Source: Botrimarina colliarenosi (lineage in GTDB: Bacteria; Planctomycetota; Planctomycetia; Pirellulales; Lacipirellulaceae). From it: a stretch of 64,000 nucleotides of DNA. The stretch is taken from positions 62,526 through 126,525 of the forward strand of contig NZ_SJPR01000008.1 of NCBI RefSeq assembly GCF_007859955.1, read 5' to 3'. Under the pieces are notes generated by a model. That model was not told where the DNA came from. It was given only the letters and a program-made list of their open reading frames with translations, and ran no database searches. Of this stretch, positions 31,263 to 38,904 are shown piece by piece; position 1 is the first letter of the stretch, and every line of letters starts with the position of its first letter. The position numbers and the translations under genes are program-made.

Positions 31263-32054
31263 CTATTCGATCGGCAACTCCCGGACCTCGACCTTGCGGA
31301 AGTCGATCGCGTTGCCCTCGGCCTGCAGCGCAATGTAGCCGGAGGTCAGCGGCTTGCCCTCGATGTACTCCGCCGGGTCGTAGCCGTCGACAATGGGGCC
31401 GCCGATCACGGGCTTCGAGTAGTGCAGCACCTCTTCGCCATTGACGAAGTGGGTGATCTCATCGCCGCGGACCTGGGCCTCGATCCGCACCCACTCGTCG
31501 GGGGCGAACGTCGGCCCGCTGGAGGGCAGGATGTGGTCCTCGCGGAGTTTCCCGTCGTACCAGACGTGGGTGCCGGGCGTGCAGACGTTGCCCGTTGCTC
31601 TGGGATTGCCGTCGGGGAGGCCCGCCAGGAATTGGAACTCGATGCTGATCGGCCAGTTCTGGCCGCGTGGCATCCGTCGCGGGTCCTGGGCGTGGAGCAT
31701 CACGCCGCTGTTGAGCCGTGCATAGCCGGGCGCCGACGGCATCAGGTCGCCGACGAAGCGGTACTCGACCGCCAAGTCGTAGGACGAGAACGGCTTCTCG
31801 TAGAACAGATGGCCGTAGCGCTCTCCGAAGCCCCCCTCGTCGTACCTGTCGTAACGGACCTGCAACACGCCGTCGGCGACGCGGTAGGTGTCGCGATAGT
31901 TGTCGCCGACTTCATGGCCGTGAATCTTCACCAGCCAACCATCGAGGTTGCGGCCATTGAAAAGCTGGCGCCACTCGCCGCCCGCTTCCGAAGCGAGCAT
32001 CGGCGCCACGCCTGTCGAGAACGCGATCACCCCAACCAGTAGCAAGGCTTTCAT
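31263..32054 (-). CDS. DUF1080 (3-keto-disaccharide hydrolase-type) exported protein
   Basis: The 263-residue product has a signal peptide (MKALLLVGVIAFSTGVAPMLA) and a single DUF1080 beta-sandwich: WRQLFNGRNLDGWLVKIHGHEVGDN, FSSYDLAVEYRFVGD, NSGVMLHAQDP, WPISIEFQFLAG, WVRIEAQVRGDEITHFVNGEEVLHY and a closing GYIALQAEGNAIDFRKVEVREL. Members are now linked to 3-keto-glycoside hydrolysis, and the Gln/Glu-rich strand around IEFQF is conserved. The ATG at 32054 follows GGAG by 8 bases; an upstream in-frame start at 32093 is less likely. Its start is 36 bases from the end of larE on the same strand. Confidence 0.88.
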   Translation of the reverse strand: MKALLLVGVIAFSTGVAPMLASEAGGEWRQLFNGRNLDGWLVKIHGHEVGDNYRDTYRVADGVLQVRYDRYDEGGFGERYGHLFYEKPFSSYDLAVEYRFVGDLMPSAPGYARLNSGVMLHAQDPRRMPRGQNWPISIEFQFLAGLPDGNPRATGNVCTPGTHVWYDGKLREDHILPSSGPTFAPDEWVRIEAQVRGDEITHFVNGEEVLHYSKPVIGGPIVDGYDPAEYIEGKPLTSGYIALQAEGNAIDFRKVEVRELPIE

Positions 32055-32089
32055 CGAGAGCTCCAGAGAAAAGGGTCGCAATCCGCGCT

Positions 32090-32965
32090 TCATTCGCGTC
32101 GAGTAGCGGCGGCCGGAGGGGAGAAGGTCAGCATCTCGACCGGCACCAACGTGTTGAGGCTTCCCGACTCAAACCCGGCCAAATCGAGCGTCACCCGTTT
32201 GAAGCCGAGCGCTCGCAGGTCACGCACCAAGGCGCGGCGGGTCTCGGCCACCGCGATCAGGCCAATCGCTTCGTCGGGGACCTCGATGCGGGCGATGTCC
32301 CCCTCGTGGTAACGGACGCGTAGCTCGCGTAGGCCGAGCGCGCGGAGACGCTGTTCGGCGCCGTCGACCATCGCCAATCGTTCGGGCGTCACCTGCTGGC
32401 CGTAGGCGATGCGGCTCGCGAGACAGGGGGCCGCCGGCTTGTCCCACACCGGGAGCCCCCAGTGCTGAGCCAGCGCGCGGACACGGTCTTTACCAAAGCC
32501 CAACTCTAGCAGCGGGCTGCGGACGGCGTGCTCTTCGGCGGCGCGCATGCCGGGACGGTGGTCGCCGACGTCGTCGGCGTTGGCGCCGTTGACGACGACC
32601 GCCAACGAAAGTTCACGGGCCACCGCGTGGACGTGGCCGTACAGCTCGGTCTTGCAGTGGTAGCACCGGTCGGGGGCGTTCGCCTGGTAGGCGGCGTTCT
32701 CGATCTCAAGCGTCGCCCGCTCGACGAGGCGGACCCCCATAACAACGGCGAGCTCGCGCGCCGCCGACAGTTCGCCAGCGGGGAGCGCTGCACCGACGCC
32801 GACCACCGCCACCGCTCGGTCGCCGAGCGCGAGTTGCGCCGCCTTGGCGACGACGGTGCTATCGACCCCCGCCGAGAAGGCGACGGCGCAAGAACCGAGC
32901 CGGCGCAACGACGCCACCAGTTCGTCGGCGGACGCCTCGATCGGCGACCTGTCTACGTTCGACAT
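32090..32965 (-). CDS. larE: LarE-type ATP-dependent sulfur transferase
   Basis: LarE builds the nickel-pincer cofactor by thiolating the pyridinium carboxylate precursor. The 291-residue product has a PP-loop at residues 30-38 (FSAGVDSTVV), RCYHCKTELYG with Cys101 and Cys104, and KPAAPCLASRIAYG with Cys181. Single-Cys LarE sacrifices the equivalent of Cys181; a set of three cysteines with a CxxC is associated with [4Fe-4S]-type LarE, and this protein has all three. No LarA, LarB or LarC genes lie in the window, so its client enzyme must be elsewhere, or it thiolates another substrate. The UVR-motif gene ends 3 bp upstream, suggesting one transcription unit. Confidence 0.85.
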   Translation of the reverse strand: MSNVDRSPIEASADELVASLRRLGSCAVAFSAGVDSTVVAKAAQLALGDRAVAVVGVGAALPAGELSAARELAVVMGVRLVERATLEIENAAYQANAPDRCYHCKTELYGHVHAVARELSLAVVVNGANADDVGDHRPGMRAAEEHAVRSPLLELGFGKDRVRALAQHWGLPVWDKPAAPCLASRIAYGQQVTPERLAMVDGAEQRLRALGLRELRVRYHEGDIARIEVPDEAIGLIAVAETRRALVRDLRALGFKRVTLDLAGFESGSLNTLVPVEMLTFSPPAAATRRE

Positions 32966-32968
32966 GTT

Positions 32969-33772
32969 TCAGCCCCCGGGGGGAGGCGGGTTCTCCAAAC
33001 GATTGAGCTCGTCGCGGAGATTGGCGGCCTCCTCGTAGCGTTCCGCTTCGATCGCTTCGGCCAGTCGCTCGCGCAGCTGATCGAGTGGGTCGTCCGGCAC
33101 ATAGTCCTCGGGTTTGGGGAGTTTCCGTTTGCCGCCGTCGGCGATCTCGCGACGCCAGCGTAGAAGAAACGACAGCTCGTTGACTTGGTCGGCTTGTTCT
33201 TCACGGCCGTAATCGGCCAAGAAGCGCTCGATGCGGTGGACCCCAATATCGATCGCCTGGATCGCCGCCTCGCGGTGGCCGGCCTCCAGCATCGGCGTGG
33301 CGACCGCCCGGGCGTGCATCATCGCCACGTAGGGACGCCACTGGTCGAACTGCAGCTTATCGCGTTCGAGCTTGGCGTGGTCGCGGACAAACAGAATCAG
33401 CTGCAGATTGCGTTCGGTGTCTCGCGCGCAGAGCTCGTACCGCGAGAGCGCCCAGAAGCTGACGTACCGGTGGTAGTACTGCACCCCCTCCCGGAGGAGG
33501 TTCGCGCAGTCCTCGGGCTTCAGACGGTAGGGGGCGCCGTCGGGATTCTCGGCGTCGTGCTGGCGTTGGCGGTCGCGGTGCAACTCGAACCACGAGTCGA
33601 ACCCTTCGACACGTTCCCCGTCGGGCCGTCCATCGACCTCCATCTGCATCAGCCCCAGGTCGAGCCGGAGCTGGATCTTTTCGAGCCCGTCGTCACCCTC
33701 AATGGTACGGACGGTCACCTCGTCGGGGTTGAAGCCCCAGTCACGGAGGGTTGATCGGATGTCGAGCGTCAC
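32969..33772 (-). CDS. UvrB/UvrC (UVR) motif-containing protein
   Basis: The 267-residue cytoplasmic protein has a long region not assigned to an enzyme family: TLDIRSTLRDWGFNPDEVTVRTIEGDDG, LDLGLMQMEVDGRPDG and a helical middle with LREGVQYYHRYVSFWALSRYELCARDTERN. A C-terminal UVR helix hairpin spans about residues 228-262 (DPLDQLRERLAEAIEAERYEEAANLRDELNRL). The UVR hairpin mediates protein-protein contact in UvrB/UvrC and in McsA-like proteins. The rest is typical of a conserved planctomycete protein. It lies immediately upstream of larE with a 3-bp gap. Confidence 0.75.
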   Translation of the reverse strand: MTLDIRSTLRDWGFNPDEVTVRTIEGDDGLEKIQLRLDLGLMQMEVDGRPDGERVEGFDSWFELHRDRQRQHDAENPDGAPYRLKPEDCANLLREGVQYYHRYVSFWALSRYELCARDTERNLQLILFVRDHAKLERDKLQFDQWRPYVAMMHARAVATPMLEAGHREAAIQAIDIGVHRIERFLADYGREEQADQVNELSFLLRWRREIADGGKRKLPKPEDYVPDDPLDQLRERLAEAIEAERYEEAANLRDELNRLENPPPPGG

Positions 33773-33902
33773 AACCGTCCTTGCTGTCGGTTACGTCGGT
33801 GGAATGTTCGCCCCCCGATCGTAACGCATCGAAACGGCGGCGTGAGGGCCGGTCCCCACGCCAAGGGCCCATCTTCCTTCCGATCGGATACGAGCGGCGC
33901 CG

Positions 33903-34994
33903 CTAGCTGGCCGCCGTGTCGCGACGGCGAGGCTCGAGCGCTTTGGTGTTCCGTTCGACCCCCAAGATGATCGTCCGCTGGTGCAGCCCGTCGGCGCTGC
34001 TCGCGACGACCGGAATCACCTGGCGGCGATCGGGGAAAGGCAATTTCACGGCGAACTGGCCGTCTTCGCGGACCGGGACCGGCTCGCCTTGGATCGTCAG
34101 GTGGGTGTGGGGTTCGGTGGCGCCGCGGACGACCAGGTCGGCCTCCAATTGGACGTCGAGCGATGACCCGTCGGTCACCGCCGCGGAAGAAGTAAACCTG
34201 GTCTCGGTCGGCCGACCGAGCGGGCGGCGGAGCCGCGTCTCGAGCGCCTGCCGCAGCTCTTGGCTCGGCCCGTCGTGCGAATAGCCTCCCGACAGGGCGA
34301 ACACCTTGTCGGCGTTGCGGGCCACGTCCGACCAGGCGTTCTCGCCAACCTCGGTGACCCCCGCTTCGGGGGTCTGAACCTCGTTGCTGCGGGCGAGGCT
34401 ATAAAACTGCCCCGAAACATCGACGTAGCCAATTTCGGCCCGGAAACGGCTCGGGGGATCGGCCACATCGACGTACCAATGATTGACGCCGCCGTGGACC
34501 TTTACCTGTCGCGTGCCGGCGACCGAACCGTCGTCGCTAAGCTTGCCGATCCGCACGACGGGCTGGGCGCCGTGCCAGTGCTGGCCGAGCGCGGTCCGGG
34601 CGCGGGCGACGCTCGCCGGGGCGATCTCCCAGGTTACGTGCAGCCAGTAGGGGTCGCGCACGAGCAGCAGCAAACGGTCGACCGTCGCGGTCGCCGTGGT
34701 GACGCTCAGGTCCTGCAGTCGCTTGCGATGCTTCTGCATTTCAGCGAGCTTCTTCTGGGCCGCCGTGACGCGTCGCGGCCGCGCAGCGGCGGCGCGCTGG
34801 GACGCGGCCTCAGCGTCCCCACCGGCATCGTCGCTAGGCGCGTTCCGCGACCGATCGGGCTCTTTCACGCCAACCGAGACGAGGGCGGCGATTAGCTCGT
34901 CTTTCCGCATCGAGTGCCACTTGGCGAAACCGCGTTGCCGCGCCATCTGGGCGAGGTCCTTGGCGGTATACGATCGCAACTTGGAAAGAGACAT
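33903..34994 (-). CDS. DUF4912 protein with Rho/SAP-like N-terminus
   Basis: The 363-residue product starts MSLSKLRSYTAKDLAQMARQRGF...SMRKDELIAAL, a Rho N-terminal/SAP-like helical motif that often binds nucleic acid. A low-complexity linker rich in Ala, Asp and Arg follows (residues 48-85). The DUF4912 domain comes next (RLLLLVRDPYWLHVTWEIAP, WYVDVADPPSRFRAEIGYVDVSGQFYSLARSNEVQTP), and a beta-rich C-terminus (LTIQGEPVPVREDGQFAVKLPFPDRRQVIPVVA). DUF4912 function is unknown. It is divergent from the ATP synthase operon across a 528-bp gap. Confidence 0.82.
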   Translation of the reverse strand: MSLSKLRSYTAKDLAQMARQRGFAKWHSMRKDELIAALVSVGVKEPDRSRNAPSDDAGGDAEAASQRAAAARPRRVTAAQKKLAEMQKHRKRLQDLSVTTATATVDRLLLLVRDPYWLHVTWEIAPASVARARTALGQHWHGAQPVVRIGKLSDDGSVAGTRQVKVHGGVNHWYVDVADPPSRFRAEIGYVDVSGQFYSLARSNEVQTPEAGVTEVGENAWSDVARNADKVFALSGGYSHDGPSQELRQALETRLRRPLGRPTETRFTSSAAVTDGSSLDVQLEADLVVRGATEPHTHLTIQGEPVPVREDGQFAVKLPFPDRRQVIPVVASSADGLHQRTIILGVERNTKALEPRRRDTAAS

Positions 34995-35522
34995 TGAGAA
35001 CGGGAGGGACGAAGGTCAGAGCCTACTGAGGATCAGAGCCCTTCCGTGGAGCCGTCGATCAAACCAAGCGGGCGGAATCAGGGGAGTACTTCACGATAAG
35101 CGAGATGCGTTATTTGGGCAAATTATTCCCGATTTAGCGCTTTCAGCGGAAATTACTTTCGTTGAGAACGGTGAAGGGCGCCCCGACGCCAGCATGAGCG
35201 CCGCCCCACCGCGGGAGCTTCGCCGACGGATCCCTAACGCGACATCGCAGGGGCCTCCGCTATCGGGGGTCCACGGGCGTCGGCAATCGCTGCAAACTGT
35301 TCTCCTTAAAACACTTACGTCTCGCGTCGGCCGGGCTGGCAAAACTTTGTGAAAAAATGCACGAATTGCCCCGTGGCCCGTTGACGATGAGCCTGAGTCC
35401 GGCGACTATGGGCGTCTCACCTGCTGGGCATGACATTCCTGTAAGGTCCGCGACCCGGAACTTGCAGAGAACGGCAAGCCAAACCCCTCCACGGAGGGGA
35501 AACCGCGTCTTACCTCCCTGAG
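34995..35522. other. Long divergent intergenic region upstream of the atp operon
   Basis: No gene was recognised in these 528 bp. They should hold the promoters for the DUF4912 gene and the ATP synthase operon. A short hairpin CCCCTCCACGGAGGGG lies at 35484-35499, 23 bases before the first atp start, and could form at the 5' end of the mRNA. An AT-rich patch (35105-35165) is a plausible promoter location. Confidence 0.5.
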
Positions 35523-35972
35523 ATGAACGTCACTCCCACCGATCGCCATAGCTTGCTCGGCGTCGCCCCCATCGTGGTGGCGGGCGTGGTAGTGCTGGCT
35601 GTTGCGGCCGTTTTGGGTGGGGGAAAGATCGCGGTAGTCGCGGCGGTTGGAATCGCCACGACGCTGGCCATCTATGTCGTTGCCGAGACCATCGCTTGGC
35701 TGTCGGGTATCAAACGGCCCGTCGAGCGAATGCTGCTCACGATGGGGATCCGCGGTATGTTGGCCGCGATCGCCGTCGTGGTGGGCGTCACCGCTAGCGG
35801 CGTCGAGCCGAAGACCGTCGCTTTGGTGGCATTGCCGCTTTATCTGAGCCTCGTGGCCGGTGAAGCGGCCGTCGCGACCCAGCTGCAGACGACCCAGCTA
35901 CAGACGAACAAGCCGCAGGCCACTGGGATGCGTCCGGCTGGCGCCTCGCTACCAGCCAGGGAAAGGAACTGA
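35523..35972 (+). CDS. AtpI-like small membrane protein
   Basis: The 149-residue product has four hydrophobic segments (about residues 14-34, 38-58, 72-94 and 97-115), then a Gln/Thr-rich repeat (TQLQTTQLQTNKPQ) and a polar tail. Its place directly before atpB, and the four-helix design, fit AtpI, the assembly factor or ion channel encoded first in many atp operons; sequence identity to AtpI is not strong by eye. It ends 5 bp before the atpB start. Confidence 0.65.
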   Translation: MNVTPTDRHSLLGVAPIVVAGVVVLAVAAVLGGGKIAVVAAVGIATTLAIYVVAETIAWLSGIKRPVERMLLTMGIRGMLAAIAVVVGVTASGVEPKTVALVALPLYLSLVAGEAAVATQLQTTQLQTNKPQATGMRPAGASLPARERN

Positions 35973-35977
35973 TTCGC

Positions 35978-36925
35978 ATGGCCGCTGGCAAGAACGCGTT
36001 GTCGCCCGAGGTGCTCTTCGAGCACGTACAGGACACGCCCTACTTCCATCTTCCCCGCATGCTCGCGCCGGCTGGCGCCGACGGCCACGTCCAGCTTCCC
36101 CAGCCGCTGGCGACGCCGATCGAAGGGTCCGACCACGGGCACGGCCCGCAATACAAGCCGGTTGTCGAGCTCAAGACCGGCGTCGCGGTGATCGACAAGT
36201 CGCTGATGCCGATGGACTTCGTTTTCTCGAAGTTCATGGTGATCGAGACGCTGGTCTTGGTCATTTGCGTCGCCTTGTTCGGTTGGCTCGCGACCCAGAT
36301 CAAGTCGGGTGGGGCCGCCAAGGGCTGGCTGGCCAACCTGCTTGAGTCGTTCTTGCTGTTCATCCGCGACGAAGTCGCCCGCCCCACGATTGGCGAGCAC
36401 GACGCCGACGACTATCTGCCGTTCCTTTGGACGTTGTTCTTCTTCGTGCTGGGCTGCAACCTGTTCGGCATGCTGCCTTGGTTCGGCTCGCCGACGGGGT
36501 CCTTGGCCGTCACGGCGGTGCTTGCCCTGATGACCTTCATCACGGTGTGCGGCATCGGCATCGTCAAGTACGGGTTCGCCGGGTTCCTCAAGGCGCAGAT
36601 CCCCCACATGGACCTGCCCAAGCCGGTTGCGATCTTCCTGGTGCCGATGATCTTCGGAATCGAACTCTTCGGACTGTTGGTCAAGCACGGCGTGCTCGCC
36701 GTTCGTTTGCTCGCCAACATGCTCGCCGGCCACATCGTGCTGGCGGTGATCCTGGGCTTCATCAGCTACACCGCGGCCTCGACCGTCTGGTGGGGCGTGA
36801 TGCCCGCCAGCCTGCTCGGCGCGACCGCGCTGAGCTTCCTAGAACTGTTTGTCGCCTTCTTACAGGCTTACATCTTCGTGTTTTTGTCTTCGCTGTTCAT
36901 TGGCTCGGTAGTGCACCCGCACTAA
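35978..36925 (+). CDS. atpB: ATP synthase F0 subunit a
   Basis: Subunit a forms the proton half-channels against the c-ring. The 315-residue product has five to six transmembrane helices. FFFVLGCNLFGMLPW lies near residue 150, and the essential helix carrying the conserved Arg reads VRLLANMLAGHIVL near residue 245. AFLQAYIFVFLSSLFIG is near the C-terminus. The N-terminal 75 residues form a long His/Gly-containing periplasmic extension (VLFEHVQDTPYFHLP...HGHGPQ). AAGGA lies about 11 bases before the ATG. Confidence 0.96.
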   Translation: MAAGKNALSPEVLFEHVQDTPYFHLPRMLAPAGADGHVQLPQPLATPIEGSDHGHGPQYKPVVELKTGVAVIDKSLMPMDFVFSKFMVIETLVLVICVALFGWLATQIKSGGAAKGWLANLLESFLLFIRDEVARPTIGEHDADDYLPFLWTLFFFVLGCNLFGMLPWFGSPTGSLAVTAVLALMTFITVCGIGIVKYGFAGFLKAQIPHMDLPKPVAIFLVPMIFGIELFGLLVKHGVLAVRLLANMLAGHIVLAVILGFISYTAASTVWWGVMPASLLGATALSFLELFVAFLQAYIFVFLSSLFIGSVVHPH

Positions 36926-36973
36926 CCGTCCGACAGCCGTCGACGCTTAACCAATTCGAGAGGGAGACCACCC

Positions 36974-37297
36974 GTGGCGCAATTGTTCCGCATCGCCAGC
37001 ATGTGCATGGCTTATTTGCTCCTCGCTTCGGCGGCTGACGCACAAGAAGTCGCTTCGACTACGTTCGACGCCGAGAGCGGCAAATTTCTGTTCGACGCCG
37101 TCGGCAAGGGCATCGGCGCCGGCCTGGTGATCCTGGGCGCTGGCCTGGGCATCGGCAAGATCGGCGGCATGGCTGTCGAGGCCATGAGCCGTCAGCCCGA
37201 AGTCTCCGGCAACATTCAGACCGGCATGATCATCGCGGCGGCCCTGATCGAAGGCGCCACGTTCTTCGCGCTGATCCTGATCGGCTTCTTGATGTAA
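36974..37297 (+). CDS. atpE: ATP synthase F0 subunit c
   Basis: The 107-residue product carries the two-helix c-subunit hairpin. Helix 1 is GKGIGAGLVILGAGLGIGKIGGMAVEAM, the loop is SRQPE, and helix 2 is MIIAAALIEGATFFALILIGFL with the ion-binding Glu. Absence of the Gln in helix 1 and Gly rather than Ser/Thr after the Glu favour proton over sodium coupling. Before helix 1 there is an N-terminal extension of about 24 residues that looks like a cleavable signal peptide (MAQLFRIASMCMAYLLLASAADA), as in the longer c subunits of some phyla. The start is GTG at 36974. Confidence 0.95.
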   Translation: MAQLFRIASMCMAYLLLASAADAQEVASTTFDAESGKFLFDAVGKGIGAGLVILGAGLGIGKIGGMAVEAMSRQPEVSGNIQTGMIIAAALIEGATFFALILIGFLM

Positions 37298-37397
37298 GCG
37301 ATAGGCTTTCGGGGGTCGACGGCGCCTCGCGCCGCGACGCCCGGCAGCGATTTCCCCTTTTGAGTTTGGCCCTTTTTGCTGTGTGGGAGCTTTCCCG

Positions 37398-38141
37398 ATG
37401 CGCGATTGGCAGCGCGTTCTGACAACGTTGGTCTTCGGCGTCCTGATCGCGGCGTACGCTACGGCGTGCTCCGCGCAAGACGCGGCGGCTGATGAATCTC
37501 CGGCCGACGAAGCCGCCGAAGTCGCGTCCGAGGCGGAGGTCGCTGCGGCGGCCGACGGCGATGGACACGACGCCGACGGGCACGAAGAGGCTCACGGCGA
37601 CCACGCCGGCCACGAGGACCACCCGGCGTCGGCGCCCGATCCGTTGGCGACCGACCCCGACCTCGCGTTGTGGACGCTCGGCGTCTTCGTCGCCATGCTC
37701 TTGATCCTCAGCCAAGTGGCTTGGGAGCCGATCATGAAGGCCCTCAAGGCCCGTGAGGAGAACATCGGCGGCGCGATCGCCGAGGCGCAGCAGAAGCTCG
37801 AAGACGCCAAGGGAATTCTCGCCCAGCACGAAGCGCACCTGGCCGGCGCCGCCGACCAGGTCCGCGAACTGCTGGCCGAGGCCCACCGCGACGCCGAGAC
37901 GACCGTCGCTCAGGCGAAGGCTAACGCCAAGGCCGAGTTCGAGGCCGAACGCGACCGGGCGATGCGAGACATCGACCAGGCTAAGGACGCCGCCGTCCGC
38001 AGCCTGGCCGAGCGGACCGCCGGGTTGGCGATCGACCTGGCGGGCCGGGTCGTGAAGCAGGACATCACCCCGGCGCGTCAGAGTGAGATCGTCCGCGAAG
38101 CGCTCGGTCGCTTCTCGAGCAATGGCCCCAGCGCCAACTGA
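37398..38141 (+). CDS. atpF: ATP synthase F0 subunit b
   Basis: The 247-residue product has the b-subunit stalk: a single transmembrane helix (ALWTLGVFVAMLLILSQVAW, about residues 92-111) followed by WEPIMKALKAREENIGGAIAEAQ and a long charged coiled coil. Unusually, the helix is preceded by 90 residues comprising a signal-like segment (VLTTLVFGVLIAAYATACSA) and an Ala/Glu/Asp-rich part with a His cluster (DGHDADGHEEAHGDHAGHEDH), a possible metal-binding stretch outside the membrane. ATG 37398 has GGGAG nine bases upstream; a GTG at 37383 in frame is less likely. Confidence 0.92.
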   Translation: MRDWQRVLTTLVFGVLIAAYATACSAQDAAADESPADEAAEVASEAEVAAAADGDGHDADGHEEAHGDHAGHEDHPASAPDPLATDPDLALWTLGVFVAMLLILSQVAWEPIMKALKAREENIGGAIAEAQQKLEDAKGILAQHEAHLAGAADQVRELLAEAHRDAETTVAQAKANAKAEFEAERDRAMRDIDQAKDAAVRSLAERTAGLAIDLAGRVVKQDITPARQSEIVREALGRFSSNGPSAN

Positions 38142-38193
38142 CGCAGCGTCTTCACTCCCCCTTTCTCCCCTCTCCAGGCGTCCCTCCCTCACC

Positions 38194-38823
38194 ATGGCCA
38201 AAGGCGACAGCAAGCCGAAGCACGAGACCGTCATGGATGTGACGGCCGAGCGAATCGCGCGGACCTACGCCCAAGGCTTCCTGGGCGCCGCGGGGGAGAA
38301 CGACAAGACGGCGGTAGAGGACCTCGAAGCCGTTGCGACCGAGGTGTTTGCAAAGTACCCCGATTTCGCCGAAGCCATGCGGTCGGCCTTCGTCGATGAC
38401 GAGGTGCGTGTCGGCATGCTCGACCGCGTCCTCGGCAGCCGTGTCGATCCCGTCGTGGTGACGTTGCTCAAGGTCATGGCGGACCATCGGCGGATGAACC
38501 TCGTCGGCGAGGTCGCTCGCCAGGCGCGGAAGCTCTACGAGACGTCGAACAACCGGGCCCCGGTCCTGATCCGACTGGCCCACGCGGTCGATGACGCTTT
38601 GATCGCCGAGATCGAACAGACCATCCGCCAGCAGACCGGGCTCGAGCCGATCACCTCGGTCGAGATCGACCCCGAACTGGTTGGCGGCCTTGAGGTGCGG
38701 GTCGGCGACACCGTCTTCGACGGCTCGGTCCGCACGGCGTTCGCCAAGGCCCACAAGATGATCGTCAACCAGACGGTCGCCGCGATCGAATCCCAACCCG
38801 AGCGTTTCACGCTCGCCGAATAA
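38194..38823 (+). CDS. atpH: ATP synthase F1 subunit delta
   Basis: The 209-residue delta (OSCP) subunit links F1 to the b stalk. The N-terminal helical bundle includes RIARTYAQGFLGAAGENDK, and the C-terminal part has the typical VEIDPELVGGLEVRVGDTVFDGSVRTAF. The ATG at 38194 is chosen because the upstream frame overlaps the end of atpF and lacks similarity. It is 52 bases downstream of atpF and followed by an 81-base gap with a GATCGACAGG inverted repeat before atpA. Confidence 0.93.
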   Translation: MAKGDSKPKHETVMDVTAERIARTYAQGFLGAAGENDKTAVEDLEAVATEVFAKYPDFAEAMRSAFVDDEVRVGMLDRVLGSRVDPVVVTLLKVMADHRRMNLVGEVARQARKLYETSNNRAPVLIRLAHAVDDALIAEIEQTIRQQTGLEPITSVEIDPELVGGLEVRVGDTVFDGSVRTAFAKAHKMIVNQTVAAIESQPERFTLAE

Positions 38824-38833
38824 AGCTAGACAA

Positions 38834-38872
38834 GATCGACAGGTTCACGCGGATCCCCTCATCCTGTCGATC
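38834..38872. repeat. Inverted repeat between atpH and atpA
   Basis: GATCGACAGG (38834-38843) and CCTGTCGATC (38863-38872) are perfect reverse complements around 19 bases. A further CCTGTTGATCCCGTC follows, giving a phrase of ATCCTGTCGATCCTGTTGAT that looks like a dispersed repeat. Confidence 0.6.
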
Positions 38873-38904
38873 CTGTTGATCCCGTCAAAATCACGAGAAA
38901 CGCG

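Noticed and set aside
34995..35522. Riboswitch before the atp operon
   Set aside because: The long leader and small hairpin prompted a look, but no consensus core of a known riboswitch class could be recognised.
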